From: Gemmiger sp. An87
GTDB lineage: Bacteria; Bacillota; Clostridia; Oscillospirales; Ruminococcaceae
Assembly (NCBI RefSeq): GCF_002159185.1
Contig: NZ_NFHD01000002.1
Span: 161,285-225,284 of the forward strand
Direction: 5' to 3'
DNA length: 64,000 nucleotides
Below, piece after piece: positions 37,041-45,588 of this stretch. The position numbers and the translations under genes are program-made. Each line of letters opens with the position of its first letter. The first letter of the stretch is position 1. The notes under the pieces are model-generated. The model saw only the letters and a program-made list of their open reading frames with translations. It did no database searches and was not told the DNA's origin.

Positions 37041-37727
37041 TTACTTGACCGCTTCCGGGTCGAATTTGTAGCCGATGCCCCACACGGTGACAATGGCGTC
37101 CCGGTAGCGGCCCAGATGGCTGCGCAGCATCTTGATGTGGGTGTCCACCGTGCGGTCCTCGCCGTAGTAGTCGTAGTTCCACACCTTCTGCAGAATCTTC
37201 TCGCGGGAGAGGGCAATGCCCCGGTTGGTGGCCAGGAAGACCAGCAGGTCGAACTCCTTCGGGGTGAGGGAGGCCTCCTGGCCGTCGATCTTCACACTGT
37301 GGCTCACCGAGTCCACCGTGAGGCCGCCGAAGGTGTAAACGCCGCCCTCCGCCTCGGTCTTGGGCAGGGTGCGGTTGAGCACCACCTTCACCCGGGCCAC
37401 CAGCTCACGGGGGCTGAAGGGCTTGACCACATAATCGTCCGCGCCGCCCTCAAGACCGGCCAGCTTGTCGTATTCCTCGCCCCGGGCGGTGAGCATAATC
37501 ACCGGAGTGTTGATCTTGCGGCTGCGCATCTCCCGCAGGCAGGTCATGCCGTCCACAAAGGGCATCATCACGTCCAGGATCACCAGGTCGATGCCGCCCA
37601 GCGAAAGGGCGGCCAGCGCCGCACCGCCGTCGCTGGCTTCCTCACAGGTGAAGTTCTCGTGCTCCAGATGAGCGCGGATCAGGTCCCGGATGCGGGGTTC
37701 GTCGTCTACGATCAGGATTTTCGGCAT
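37041..37727 (-). CDS. OmpR/PhoB-family response regulator
   Basis: A 228-residue regulator. The receiver (1-118) has ILIVDDE, the phospho-Asp in LVILDVMMPFVDG, Thr in MLTARG and Lys in VVKPFSP. The winged helix (about 130-225) includes LTPKEFDLLVFLATNRG and DRTVDTHIKMLRSHL. AGGAGG lies before the ATG. It is the first gene of the operon with the kinase at 35502. Palindromic repeat copy D lies in its upstream region, so the element sits in or near its leader. Confidence 0.93.
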   Translation of the reverse strand: MPKILIVDDEPRIRDLIRAHLEHENFTCEEASDGGAALAALSLGGIDLVILDVMMPFVDGMTCLREMRSRKINTPVIMLTARGEEYDKLAGLEGGADDYVVKPFSPRELVARVKVVLNRTLPKTEAEGGVYTFGGLTVDSVSHSVKIDGQEASLTPKEFDLLVFLATNRGIALSREKILQKVWNYDYYGEDRTVDTHIKMLRSHLGRYRDAIVTVWGIGYKFDPEAVK

Positions 37728-37795
37728 AAAAGATTACCTCCTGTTATTTACTGTAAAGCGGGCGGGCAAGCGGCCCGGGCCCGCAGTATTGTCTT

Positions 37796-37973
37796 TAGGT
37801 AACCCCGCACAATTCACGCCTGCCGGCTCAGGCGGCGTATCGCGCCAAAATTTTCCGTGCTATTTTCCAAAAATGCTCGCCAAGCCACCCAAGGCTTGGC
37901 TGTGCTTTTTGGTTCATATCACAAAAAATTTTCCGGCGCGCTCCACCACCTGAAATTGTGCGGTATTACCTCT
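37796..37973. repeat. 180-bp nested palindromic repeat, copy D
   Basis: Same orientation as copy A and nearly the same sequence. The outer arms GGTAACCCCGCACAATTC and GAAATTGTGCGGTATTACC pair; the centre is CCAAGCCACCCAAGGCTTGG. A TATTAT box lies about 10-15 bases outside the right arm (minus-strand sense), matching the AT-rich flanks of A and B. Confidence 0.8.
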
Positions 37974-38123
37974 TTTATATTACCATAATAGGGGAGCGGT
38001 GTGGACAAAATGTGAAAGCGGCGCAAAAAATTCGTGGCAGGGCATAAACCGGCCCGGTGCGGCATAGTTATGGACCAGTGCTTCGCATGATCGAAGAGCA
38101 GTTCACAGAGGAGGGTGCAAAGA

Positions 38124-38822
38124 ATGTTTGTGTTGACGTTGGGCAAAAAGGGCCTGCGCAGGCTGGGGGCCGCGGCGGTGTGCGGCATAGCGCTGGCGGG
38201 GGCGGTGCTGGCGGTGAGCGGCTTCATCCACGCGGGGGACAGTGCGCTGGAGGCAAACGCCCCGGCATCCCAGAGCGGCGCCGCCGCCATCCCGGAGAAA
38301 ATCACCGGCTCGGAGGACATCGCCGCGTTTTTCAAAGGCTTCGGGCTGGAGGTGGATCTGACCACCGCCACGGTGGATAAGGTGAAGGTGCCCAAGAAAT
38401 GGGACGAAAGCTTTTCCGCCTTCAACACGGTGGTAAAGGAGAGCGGCTTCGACCTTGAGGACAGCAAGGGCAAAACCGTGGAGAAGTGGCTGGTGGACTG
38501 CCCCGCCCGGTCGGACGGCCAGAACACCTGCCAGTGTGTGCTGCTGGTGTATAAGGAAAAGCCGGTGGGGGCGTATCTGCTGAGCCAGCCCTCCGGCGAG
38601 GTGACCGGGCTGGCCGGAGCCGCCGCCACCCCCGCGCCCCTGACCAGCGAGCAGGCGGCCCAGACCGCCGCGGGCTTCGGGGAAGGCGCGGCCGAGGCCT
38701 CGGCGGATGGCGCACCTCAGGCAGCCAGCGTACCCCCGGCGGACAGCATGGCCCAGCAGGCCAGCGGCGACGAGATTGTGGAGTTCGATCTGAGCCAGGT
38801 GGGAGCGGAGCCGGTGGAATGA
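38124..38822 (+). CDS. membrane-anchored DUF4830 protein
   Basis: A 232-residue protein with an N-terminal hydrophobic segment (about 10-36) and an extracytoplasmic part. SFSAFNTVVKESGFDLEDSK, GKTVEKWL and CVLLVYKEKPVGAYL follow the DUF4830 pattern (YNxLQxxxGFDLxxYxGKxVxxY...LLVYxxxxVGG). The last 70 residues are Ala/Pro/Ser/Gln-rich. The ATG at 38124 has GAGGAGG nine bases upstream; a GTG at 38115 overlaps that RBS and was rejected. Function unknown. Confidence 0.65.
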   Translation: MFVLTLGKKGLRRLGAAAVCGIALAGAVLAVSGFIHAGDSALEANAPASQSGAAAIPEKITGSEDIAAFFKGFGLEVDLTTATVDKVKVPKKWDESFSAFNTVVKESGFDLEDSKGKTVEKWLVDCPARSDGQNTCQCVLLVYKEKPVGAYLLSQPSGEVTGLAGAAATPAPLTSEQAAQTAAGFGEGAAEASADGAPQAASVPPADSMAQQASGDEIVEFDLSQVGAEPVE

Positions 38823-38880
38823 ACCGGACGCCGCCCCGGCGGGGCCGGAGAGGGCAGGAAAATTTTTTTCAAAAACAGGC

Positions 38881-38909
38881 TTGACAACCCCTGTTCCGTA
38901 TGCTATTAT
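38881..38909 (+). promoter_or_regulatory. promoter of the initiator tRNA gene
   Basis: TTGACA (38881-38886) and TATTAT (38904-38909) are 17 bases apart, 35 bases before the tRNA. Confidence 0.85.
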
Positions 38910-38943
38910 ATATAAGCACTCAGCAAGAGGGTAAACGAAATAG

Positions 38944-39020
<77 letters not shown>

Positions 39021-39023
39021 ACA

Positions 39024-39055
39024 AGCCGGTCGACCGAATGGTCGACCGGCTTTTT
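39024..39055 (+). terminator. terminator after tRNA-fMet
   Basis: AGCCGGTCGACC pairs with GGTCGACCGGCT, followed by TTTTT. Confidence 0.88.
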
Positions 39056-39069
39056 CGCGTATGAACATG

Positions 39070-39098
39070 AAAAAAGCCGCAGGTTTTCCCGCGGCTTT
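39070..39098 (-). terminator. terminator of the minus-strand island
   Basis: On the minus strand GCCGC pairs with GCGGC around a 10-base loop and is followed by six T residues. It lies about 105 bases after the stop at 39205. Confidence 0.65.
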
Positions 39099-39204
39099 TG
39101 GCTTTGCTGCAAAAGGCCGGTTTATCCAGGCCTCTTTCATGAACGCATGGCAAACCAGGCGCACTTTCCTGGAAAGTTTTGCGACATCCGCGTTGACACC
39201 AGTT

Positions 39205-39573
39205 TCAGCCTTTTCCCTGCGAAAAGCAGGTCCCGCACCGGCCCCAAAGCCGGGTGCCAAGGTTTTCCTTCCGGATGTCCGTCACCTGCCGAAATACTGG
39301 TGCGCCCCGGATGCAGGCCCCCACAAAATAGAGAGCGCCGCATCTGCGGCACCGCACATAGTGGCAAACGGTATAATGCTGCTCGGCATCCAGCACCGCA
39401 TCGGTATCCTCCAGTGGGCAGTCACCGGCAAACAGTTCCATACAGCCTTGCCGCTCCAGTTCCATGAGCCTGCGAAGGATCTGGTCATATTGGCGGTAGG
39501 AACCGTTGAGAGGCTCTTTCGTCTGTGCCGCCAGCGGGCCACAGATGGGGCAGATGAGATTCTCCTTTTCCAT
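39205..39573 (-). CDS. zinc-ribbon hypothetical protein
   Basis: A 122-residue cytoplasmic protein with three Cys pairs: CPICG at residue 8, CRRCG in the middle and CGTC near the C-terminus. This suggests one or two structural zinc sites. No enzyme motif was recognised. AAGGAGG lies ten bases before the ATG. It is the last gene of the minus-strand run 39.2-44.4 kb, though its base composition is nearer to the chromosome than to the AT-rich genes upstream. Confidence 0.65.
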   Translation of the reverse strand: MEKENLICPICGPLAAQTKEPLNGSYRQYDQILRRLMELERQGCMELFAGDCPLEDTDAVLDAEQHYTVCHYVRCRRCGALYFVGACIRGAPVFRQVTDIRKENLGTRLWGRCGTCFSQGKG

Positions 39574-39643
39574 CGGTATCCCTCCTTACTTTATGATCTC
39601 CTGTTCCAGATTCATAGTATGCTGTCGTAGCAATAACTTCCTC

Positions 39644-40156
39644 TCAGCGTGCCGACACAGCCCGTCCGGTATGCTCATAATACACAAGAACCGCAGTTCC
39701 ATTTCCTGTCTGGCTCATCATCGTATAGTCATCTGCTGATATTTCCACACGGGTCCTTAATCCCTGAGAATCCGTCCCCATCAGATAATAATGATGCGAA
39801 AAAATGCTGGTATGCGCTTGTGTTTCACTTACTTCTATATCTGTCAGCGTGACCGTCTTCGTACCCGACGCCAGATCAGCGGCAAAATCCTTCGTAAACC
39901 ACATGCAGACTGCCGCACAGAAAACCGCGATGATCACTCCTGCTGTTTTGTTACTTTTTTCCCCTGTTTTCCAGTTATGTATGACCCGCACGACCACATA
40001 GATGCACACGATCCATATGACGGATATATTGCAGAATTCATCCAGTAACACCAGCTCTCCTGTCTTAGGCAGAAGCAGACCGGCAACTATGACCGCCAGT
40101 ACAAGAACACAGAGAATGATCTCATATTTTGTTATTTTTCTTCTCACTTTGCTCAT
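39644..40156 (-). CDS. small membrane protein of the immunity-like island
   Basis: A 170-residue protein with three hydrophobic segments (about 14-32, 40-60 and 68-90) and a C-terminal soluble domain of about 80 residues. It ends TGNGTAVLVYYEHTGRAVSA. No family was recognised. Its start overlaps the stop of the ankyrin gene by four bases, so the two are translationally coupled. Membrane proteins of this size are common in orphan immunity gene clusters, which is a contextual inference. Confidence 0.6.
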   Translation of the reverse strand: MSKVRRKITKYEIILCVLVLAVIVAGLLLPKTGELVLLDEFCNISVIWIVCIYVVVRVIHNWKTGEKSNKTAGVIIAVFCAAVCMWFTKDFAADLASGTKTVTLTDIEVSETQAHTSIFSHHYYLMGTDSQGLRTRVEISADDYTMMSQTGNGTAVLVYYEHTGRAVSAR

Positions 40157-40686
40157 GATTCGGTTCCTTCCATTAGACTTACAAGATCATTTCTCCATGA
40201 AAATTCCTTTGCATAATCAATGCATGCTTTCCCAAAATTGTCTTTTTCATAGATATTTGAACCGTGATCTATTAAATATTGATATACCGGCATAGCCGTC
40301 TCTGTCGGCAGCTTTACAACAGTAATCGCATAATTAAGTGGAATTGCCCCATATTTGTCTTTGGCGTTTATGTTCACCCCAGCCTCAACCAGCAGCTGAG
40401 TTACTTTTAATATGTACTGTGGATCGGGCCTCATAACCGAAAAGTAAAATATATGCAGTGCATTTCTTTGATCTTTTGGACTTTTAAAGTTAACATCCGC
40501 CCCCTCAGATATTAAAAATCGAATCATCTTTATTTTTTCGTCTGTGTTGTGGTCATTGACAAACAGTAACTGAAACAAACTTAATCCTGTATACTTATGG
40601 AATAGATTCGGATCACCTGTATAAAACTTCCGGAAGTCCGAATAAGTTGCGTCTCTTACCGCATCAAAAATGTCTGTAATCCTCAT
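40153..40686 (-). CDS. ankyrin-repeat protein (immunity-like)
   Basis: A 177-residue protein with about three ankyrin repeats: MIRFLISEGADVNFKS, TQLLVEAGVNINAKDKYGAI and VYQYLIDHGSNIYEKDN. Small ankyrin proteins are frequent immunity proteins of polymorphic toxin systems. The ATG at 40686 with GGAGTGAG upstream is preferred over a longer reading that lacks an RBS. It lies 21 bases after the pseudogene and overlaps the next gene. No toxin gene is visible in the window. Confidence 0.75.
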   Translation of the reverse strand: MRITDIFDAVRDATYSDFRKFYTGDPNLFHKYTGLSLFQLLFVNDHNTDEKIKMIRFLISEGADVNFKSPKDQRNALHIFYFSVMRPDPQYILKVTQLLVEAGVNINAKDKYGAIPLNYAITVVKLPTETAMPVYQYLIDHGSNIYEKDNFGKACIDYAKEFSWRNDLVSLMEGTES

Positions 40687-40707
40687 AAATCTCACTCCTA
40701 AAATCAC

Positions 40708-41212
40708 TCAATCTTGCTCAATAACTTTATCGTCCGTTTCCTGCAAATATCTTTCTGTATCGAAATGTGATTCAAGAATGTTTTTCAAGAATTCAGTTTC
40801 TACAACTCTGTCATTCTCATAAGATCACAAGTTCTTTCGGGATATATCTTCCATTGATCCGGAGCCAGCAGGCACTTTCAGCAAAATCTGTCCGCCGCAG
40901 CGATCCTGACTTTAACTCGGTGATCGTCTCAAAATTTTCACATTCGAGCAGCTCCTCCTGCTCTTTTTTTGTAAGCCGCCGGTTCAAAGCGGGCAGACAC
41001 TGATATGTAGTTCTGTAATATCCAAGCAGGCGCGGCAGCGAAAGGACTGCGCCCGCCAATGCAAGAACACACGCTGCCAGCGACGGAATATTCTCCGGAC
41101 GCGTCAGTATCCCGGCGAAGCCTGCGAGCGCCAGCACTCCCTATGCACACAGGGCAAGGTTTTTCTTTATGGGGTATCCTCTCCGCCATTCTGTTTTTCT
41201 CAACTGTTTCAT
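40708..41212 (-). pseudogene. membrane protein pseudogene with an in-frame stop and a frameshift
   Basis: The reading starts at the ATG at 41212, whose AT overlaps the upstream stop (TAATG). It gives MKQLRKTEWRRGYPIKKN, then hits TAG at codon 24 and continues in frame with GVLALAGFAGIL and a two-helix membrane protein. It stops after YIPKELVIL. Shifting frame there restores SYENDRVVETEFLKNILESH to a stop at 40708. Loss of one CT dinucleotide in ATCTCTTATGAG would explain the shift. The whole would be about 168 residues, a membrane immunity-like protein. An internal start near 41137 could still make a fragment. Confidence 0.7.
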
Positions 41213-41469
41213 TATTTTCCCTCTGACAGCTTCGCAATTTTATCTATCTCAAAGAGTATAGGACTTTGATAATCCGTCGTTTCGTCAGCAAAACACCGCG
41301 CTAGGCTGTTCCAGTGGATATCCGGGAGTTCATTAACATTATCGCAGGATATGATCTGCAGCATAACGTCGTATATTTTTTTGATTATTCCCGAATACTG
41401 TAACTGCGTACTATAATCGGAACGGAGTATCTGTATGACTTTTTCACAATGCTGTTTTATCTCTTCCAT
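41212..41469 (-). CDS. small hypothetical protein, island gene
   Basis: An 85-residue helical protein (MEEIKQHCEKVIQILRSDYS start, ending ILFEIDKIAKLSEGK). No family was recognised. It overlaps the preceding gene by 13 bases and the following pseudogene by one base, so all three were one translationally coupled unit. The helical, Glu/Lys/Ile-rich character and the neighbours suggest another immunity-type or accessory protein. Confidence 0.6.
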   Translation of the reverse strand: MEEIKQHCEKVIQILRSDYSTQLQYSGIIKKIYDVMLQIISCDNVNELPDIHWNSLARCFADETTDYQSPILFEIDKIAKLSEGK

Positions 41470-41888
41470 GTGCTTTGGCGAACCTCATCTAACCACTTCA
41501 TAAAAATCTCGCTTGAATCTGTCCCCGTCTTTGCGGAACAGATACTTTCATACTTATATTCCGTGTCTATTTTACCGCTTTTACAGTCATAAATCATTCT
41601 TAATTCCGTGGGGACAGGTTTTTCGTAATGTATGCATATTTGTCTTATCTTCTCAAGATCCGTTTCCCCAAGATCCAGAAAATCCCATATCGCGTCCGGA
41701 TCGGCAGCTATATTATTTGTTGTTTTTATCTGACCATCAATCTTGAAAAATGCATTGAACGAAATACTGCTTTCTTCGATAGAGCCATAGGAATAAACTT
41801 TATCAGTCCTATTCCCCGCAAATTCGACACATAGTGAAATAATCCGTGACTGCGCATCCATAAATTCATCTTCAAACACTCTATCCAT
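41457..41888 (-). CDS. YezG/DUF600-like immunity protein candidate
   Basis: A 143-residue soluble acidic protein. The features KVYSYGSIEESSISFNAFFK, then DGQIKTTNN and later LRMIYDCKSGKIDTEYKYE, follow the order seen in YezG-family (DUF600) immunity proteins: a beta-hairpin with SxFFxxxGxI and a C-terminal LRxxxDxxTGKxxxxFxYE. This is motif resemblance only. The RBS upstream of the ATG at 41888 is GGGGGA. It is part of the AT-rich minus-strand run. Confidence 0.6.
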   Translation of the reverse strand: MDRVFEDEFMDAQSRIISLCVEFAGNRTDKVYSYGSIEESSISFNAFFKIDGQIKTTNNIAADPDAIWDFLDLGETDLEKIRQICIHYEKPVPTELRMIYDCKSGKIDTEYKYESICSAKTGTDSSEIFMKWLDEVRQSTWKR

Positions 41889-41917
41889 AGCGTCCCCCTT
41901 TGAAACAAAACTCTTTT

Positions 41918-43066
41918 TTAACTTCCGCTGTATTCTCCTGACAGAAGCATTTCTTTCACTTCATCGTATTCGTCCGGCAGCGCCTGCGACAACAAGCCGG
42001 ACGCTTCTACACGGAAGACCGTTCCGTCATCATATAATACAGCCAGCACCATATGCTGGGGATCTGTAATTTCCTCTTCACCCGTTCCGGATTCCCAGCC
42101 AAAAACACCATACTTGCCTAACGCCTCAATGATCTGCTGTCCGTCCGCATAATATCCGCCCTGTATCTGGTAGAGGTCATCAAAGAGATACGCGTCCGAC
42201 GTTTGATACCTTTTTCTGTCCGGCAGATCATAATATACACATTCTGTACTTGTATTCTTATTTTCCATAAAAGCTACAGCATATACATTTTCTGTAAAAT
42301 CAGATGTGCGTTCTTCTATGCCGTCTTCAATGAGATAACTTACATCATACATGCCGAATTTGCGTTCCGGTTCGTATTCTTCCAGGAGCAAAGGTATGTT
42401 GAGCGTATCCACATCTTCTGTCGTGATGTCAAAATCCTCAATAAACTGTTCCAGATCAACTTTGCTGTACTGTTCTTTTGTAAGTCCTGCCGCCCGGATC
42501 AGTTCTTCCGGAGTGATCAGCCTCTGTTCCGAATACGTCTCTTCCCCGGTTTCTGTCACATAGATACCCGGTTTCTGATCCAGACTCCAGAGAAATTCAT
42601 CCTTGTTAAAAGTTTCTTCCGTAGTGATCTCTATCGCAGTAAGCCCTTCTTTATCCGGTTCTTCTCTGTAAAAAGGAATATAAATATATGCGATTTCATA
42701 TTGTGCTTCATCTGTAATAACCGAATAGTGCCCTCTCAATTCCCGCCATGTTATTTTTCCGTGTTCACTTTTTTCATGGGAACTTGCATTTCCTTTCCAG
42801 CTTTTACATTCGCCCTGAAAAAACTCTATGAATTCTTCCGCCTGTTCCGTTAAGTTTAGCGTACTGTCCCCGGCATACTGCGAAAATAATCCCGTCAGCG
42901 CTTTTGCATCTTCCTTCTCTGCGCACCCGATAATGTTTTCTATCATTTCATCCGCCAATTCTTTATCAGAACGATATGCATTGGATGATCCCCGCCTGAA
43001 AACGATGCATCCGCTCAAACTGCATACAAGGGCGCAGCATACGATAAGCAGTAATACCTTCCTCAT
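41918..43066 (-). CDS. lipoprotein with DUF5104-like domain
   Basis: A 382-residue lipoprotein. The signal peptide ends in the lipobox LSGC (Cys20). DKELADEMIENIIGCAEKED, then AKALTGLFSQYA matches the DUF5104 start, a domain seen in Clostridia lipoproteins and related to NTF2/SnoaL folds. Only the first third fits that domain; the acidic remainder was not recognised. GGAAAGAG precedes the ATG. It follows another lipoprotein gene by 18 bases. Confidence 0.7.
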   Translation of the reverse strand: MRKVLLLIVCCALVCSLSGCIVFRRGSSNAYRSDKELADEMIENIIGCAEKEDAKALTGLFSQYAGDSTLNLTEQAEEFIEFFQGECKSWKGNASSHEKSEHGKITWRELRGHYSVITDEAQYEIAYIYIPFYREEPDKEGLTAIEITTEETFNKDEFLWSLDQKPGIYVTETGEETYSEQRLITPEELIRAAGLTKEQYSKVDLEQFIEDFDITTEDVDTLNIPLLLEEYEPERKFGMYDVSYLIEDGIEERTSDFTENVYAVAFMENKNTSTECVYYDLPDRKRYQTSDAYLFDDLYQIQGGYYADGQQIIEALGKYGVFGWESGTGEEEITDPQHMVLAVLYDDGTVFRVEASGLLSQALPDEYDEVKEMLLSGEYSGS

Positions 43067-43084
43067 AAATTCTCTTCCTTTCAG

Positions 43085-44380
43085 CTAATATACGGTCACT
43101 TTCCCGCTCCCGGATATCGCGCACTCCGCCTCTTCGGTATAGATATCTTCCCGGAGCTTATCCTCATAATCAGATCTGCCAATCTGTTTCCACGCTTCAG
43201 ACTCTGCCATGCGCAGATAGATCCCGGCCGGCACGCCCTGACAGTTCTCCGTCAGCCAGTCCGGCACAGCCTCCAGAAACGCCTCGTACTGTTCTGAACA
43301 CAGGGCGTCGTCCATAAAAATATACGTCACGGCGGAAACCTCGTTCAGTATCGCTTCTTCTTCTGCCGCGCCGCTGCCGCCGTTCTTTATCTCCGTGTAT
43401 ATCTTTATCCCTTCGGAAGGCAGATACTGCTCTGCAAATGCGCGTACCTGCTCTTCATAGGCGGGGCGCATCAGGATCGCCCCGTAATCGTCTTCATACC
43501 GGTACATGCCGTTTTCATATGTGCGGTACACTGTCACAACATCCGATTCACCGCCCTGTTCCGGATACACCTTTAGGTGTTCCTGCTCGACGGCATCTCC
43601 CGGCGCGTAGGATATATAATGAAACTGCTGCTCATATTTCCCTTCGATCCAGTCCAGCATCTGCACGACAGATGTAACGACCCCTTTCTGTGTATCGGTC
43701 AGTTCCTCATAAGGCCCGGTAAGGCCTGTCATGTCCATAACCTCTTCCTGTCTGGCACCAAGCCATGCGCCGCCGTCATAACTGGCCTTCCATTCGTCGG
43801 GCCCGAAGGTGATGCTCCCGTCCGGAAATGTGCCTTCACCGACAGTCAGCCCCGTATGGCAGTTCACGATCTTTGCGCTGACACTCCAGTTTGGATCCCC
43901 TGTTTCCATGATTCCGGTCAGGACATCCGATGTCGTGATCGTCAACAGCATCTTTGCCTGTAGAATACCGTCGATATTCTCGTCGATATGATATATGAAA
44001 CGGCTGTGATCGGTATCCGCCTCTACATAATAGCCCTGTTCGTCTTTCTCCATATCTTCCAGCACATCGTCAATGGACCCGGCGTACATCTCTATAAGTT
44101 CTTCTTTCTGCGTCGGCGTCACTTCCAGAATTAGATCATCCCCGTCACGCCTTACATCGGTACAGTAATCTTCAAAAGCCTCCATGTTGTCCTCGATATC
44201 TGTATTGGCAAACTTAAATATCGAGGCAGGTATGGTAATCTTCTCTGTCATCTCCGGCAATGTTTTTCCGGCATCCGGGTCCTGGACCTGATCTGCTGCC
44301 GGAGCGCCCGCACAGGCGCTGCAGACGAGTACCGAAGCAGCTGTCACCGTTGCGAGCACTGTTTTATATAGCTTGTCCAT
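43085..44380 (-). CDS. large lipoprotein of unknown function
   Basis: A 431-residue lipoprotein with a signal peptide ending VLVCSAC (lipobox Cys near residue 23) followed by AGAPAADQ. The mature protein is acidic with no recognised domain. Regular alternation of beta and helical stretches (WKASYDGGAWLGARQEEVMD, LRMAESEAWKQIG) suggests a globular extracytoplasmic protein. The ATG at 44380 has GAGGAGTGAGAGG upstream. It is the first gene of the minus-strand island run. Confidence 0.65.
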   Translation of the reverse strand: MDKLYKTVLATVTAASVLVCSACAGAPAADQVQDPDAGKTLPEMTEKITIPASIFKFANTDIEDNMEAFEDYCTDVRRDGDDLILEVTPTQKEELIEMYAGSIDDVLEDMEKDEQGYYVEADTDHSRFIYHIDENIDGILQAKMLLTITTSDVLTGIMETGDPNWSVSAKIVNCHTGLTVGEGTFPDGSITFGPDEWKASYDGGAWLGARQEEVMDMTGLTGPYEELTDTQKGVVTSVVQMLDWIEGKYEQQFHYISYAPGDAVEQEHLKVYPEQGGESDVVTVYRTYENGMYRYEDDYGAILMRPAYEEQVRAFAEQYLPSEGIKIYTEIKNGGSGAAEEEAILNEVSAVTYIFMDDALCSEQYEAFLEAVPDWLTENCQGVPAGIYLRMAESEAWKQIGRSDYEDKLREDIYTEEAECAISGSGKVTVY

Positions 44381-44745
44381 CCTCTCACTCCTCTGAAAAC
44401 ACATTTCTATGCTGATAATAATACTATATTCAAGCTGTAAAAGTTACCGTTTTTATAGATTTTTTCATCTCAGATCTGCTGAGAACGGCAACACCCCAGG
44501 CAGTCAGGGTATCTGTGCGCAATGTATTTCCACTCTCTGTCCTGACAACTGTTCTTCCATGATTAGTATGATGCCTCTCCAGACTATAAAGTCTGGACTG
44601 ACGATGGAACAAAAGAATGGTGCCTAAAAGAACCAGGAGCCTTATATGCTTTGCCGATGAAACGGTCCTGTTTTCTGCAGGGCCCTGGAACCGGCGCCTT
44701 GCAGGGTAGCCAAAGGCTCTGCCGCATTTTTGGGCAGGGCACAAA
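44381..44745. other. island boundary without a recognised gene
   Basis: This stretch contains the probable promoter of the lipoprotein gene (TATTAT-rich tract around 44405-44420 on the minus strand). A perfect small palindrome TCCAGACT/AGTCTGGA lies near 44578-44597. A short open minus-strand reading ending at 44430 has no family match and no RBS. Base composition returns from AT-rich to GC-rich near 44640. No copy of the tRNA 3' end was found, so no att site is claimed. Confidence 0.4.
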
Positions 44746-44774
44746 TTGACGGCCGGGCGTTTTTTTCCTATACT
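44746..44774 (+). promoter_or_regulatory. promoter of the lysoplasmalogenase gene
   Basis: TTGACG (44746-44751) and TATACT (44769-44774) are 17 bases apart, 32 bases before the ATG. Confidence 0.78.
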
Positions 44775-44806
44775 GAAGGTGGAATAATGCAAAGGGGGCG
44801 CGGCCT

Positions 44807-45475
44807 ATGAGCATACCGTATATCGTCGGAATGGGAGCGGCCTACACCGCCGCCCTGGGGCTGCTGGTGCGGCGGCTGCGCCTGCCGGGGCGGGGTTATC
44901 TGCCCGAAAAAACACTGTGCAGCCTTTTGTTTGTGGTTGTGGCGGCGGTGTGCGCGGCCCTGGGCAGCCGTCCCGAAGCGTTCTGGCGATTGCTGCCGGC
45001 GCTGCTGTGCTGCGTGGCGGGGGATGTGGTGCTGGCGCTCTACAATGACCTGCGCCGTCCGGGCCTGTTTCTGGCCGGACTGGGGGCCTTTCTGGCCGGA
45101 CACAGCCTGTTTGTGTGGGGCCTGTGCCGGCTGCAGCCCATGGGCTGGCCGGTGCCGCTGGCCGCAGTGCTGGGGGCCGGCAGCGCGGTGGTGCTGTCCG
45201 GCATGCCGGGAATGCAGACCGGGCGGATGCGCCCCTGGGTGGTGCTTTACGCAGCCTTTGTTTCGGCGCTGCTGGGTAAGGGCTTGCAGCTGGCCTTTGG
45301 CATGGGCCAGCCCTGGTGCTTTCTGGTGCTGGCAGGGGCAGTGCTGTTCTGGATTTCGGATCTGCTGATTCTGTTTTTGTATTTTTACCCTTCCAGGCAC
45401 CCTGCCGTGCACGTGGCCAATCTGTTGACCTACTACTACGCCATGTTTCTGATCGCGGTCAGCCTGGCGCTCTGA
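44807..45475 (+). CDS. lysoplasmalogenase family protein (YhhN/TMEM86-like)
   Basis: A 222-residue integral membrane protein with about eight hydrophobic helices. The family residues appear in CCVAGDVVLALYND and FLAGHSLFVW (the conserved Asp and His) and in FWISDLLILF (second Asp). TMEM86 proteins cleave the vinyl-ether bond of lysoplasmalogens. Plasmalogens occur in anaerobic Clostridia, which makes the role plausible. AAGGGGGCG precedes the ATG and a consensus promoter lies upstream. The DUF3795 gene follows after about 115 bases. Confidence 0.82.
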   Translation: MSIPYIVGMGAAYTAALGLLVRRLRLPGRGYLPEKTLCSLLFVVVAAVCAALGSRPEAFWRLLPALLCCVAGDVVLALYNDLRRPGLFLAGLGAFLAGHSLFVWGLCRLQPMGWPVPLAAVLGAGSAVVLSGMPGMQTGRMRPWVVLYAAFVSALLGKGLQLAFGMGQPWCFLVLAGAVLFWISDLLILFLYFYPSRHPAVHVANLLTYYYAMFLIAVSLAL

Positions 45476-45588
45476 GAGCGGGGGCACTCGATCCCGCTGC
45501 GGCGGCTGCCGCTTCGTTGCCTTTGGCGTCACCCGGTTTTCTCAAAATGTTTTAAGGAAAAAACTGTGTGGTTTATGGAGAAAAGAAA

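Noticed and set aside
44430..44792. Minus-strand reading at the island edge as a transposase remnant
   Set aside because: No catalytic motif or terminal repeats could be recognised, and there is no RBS.
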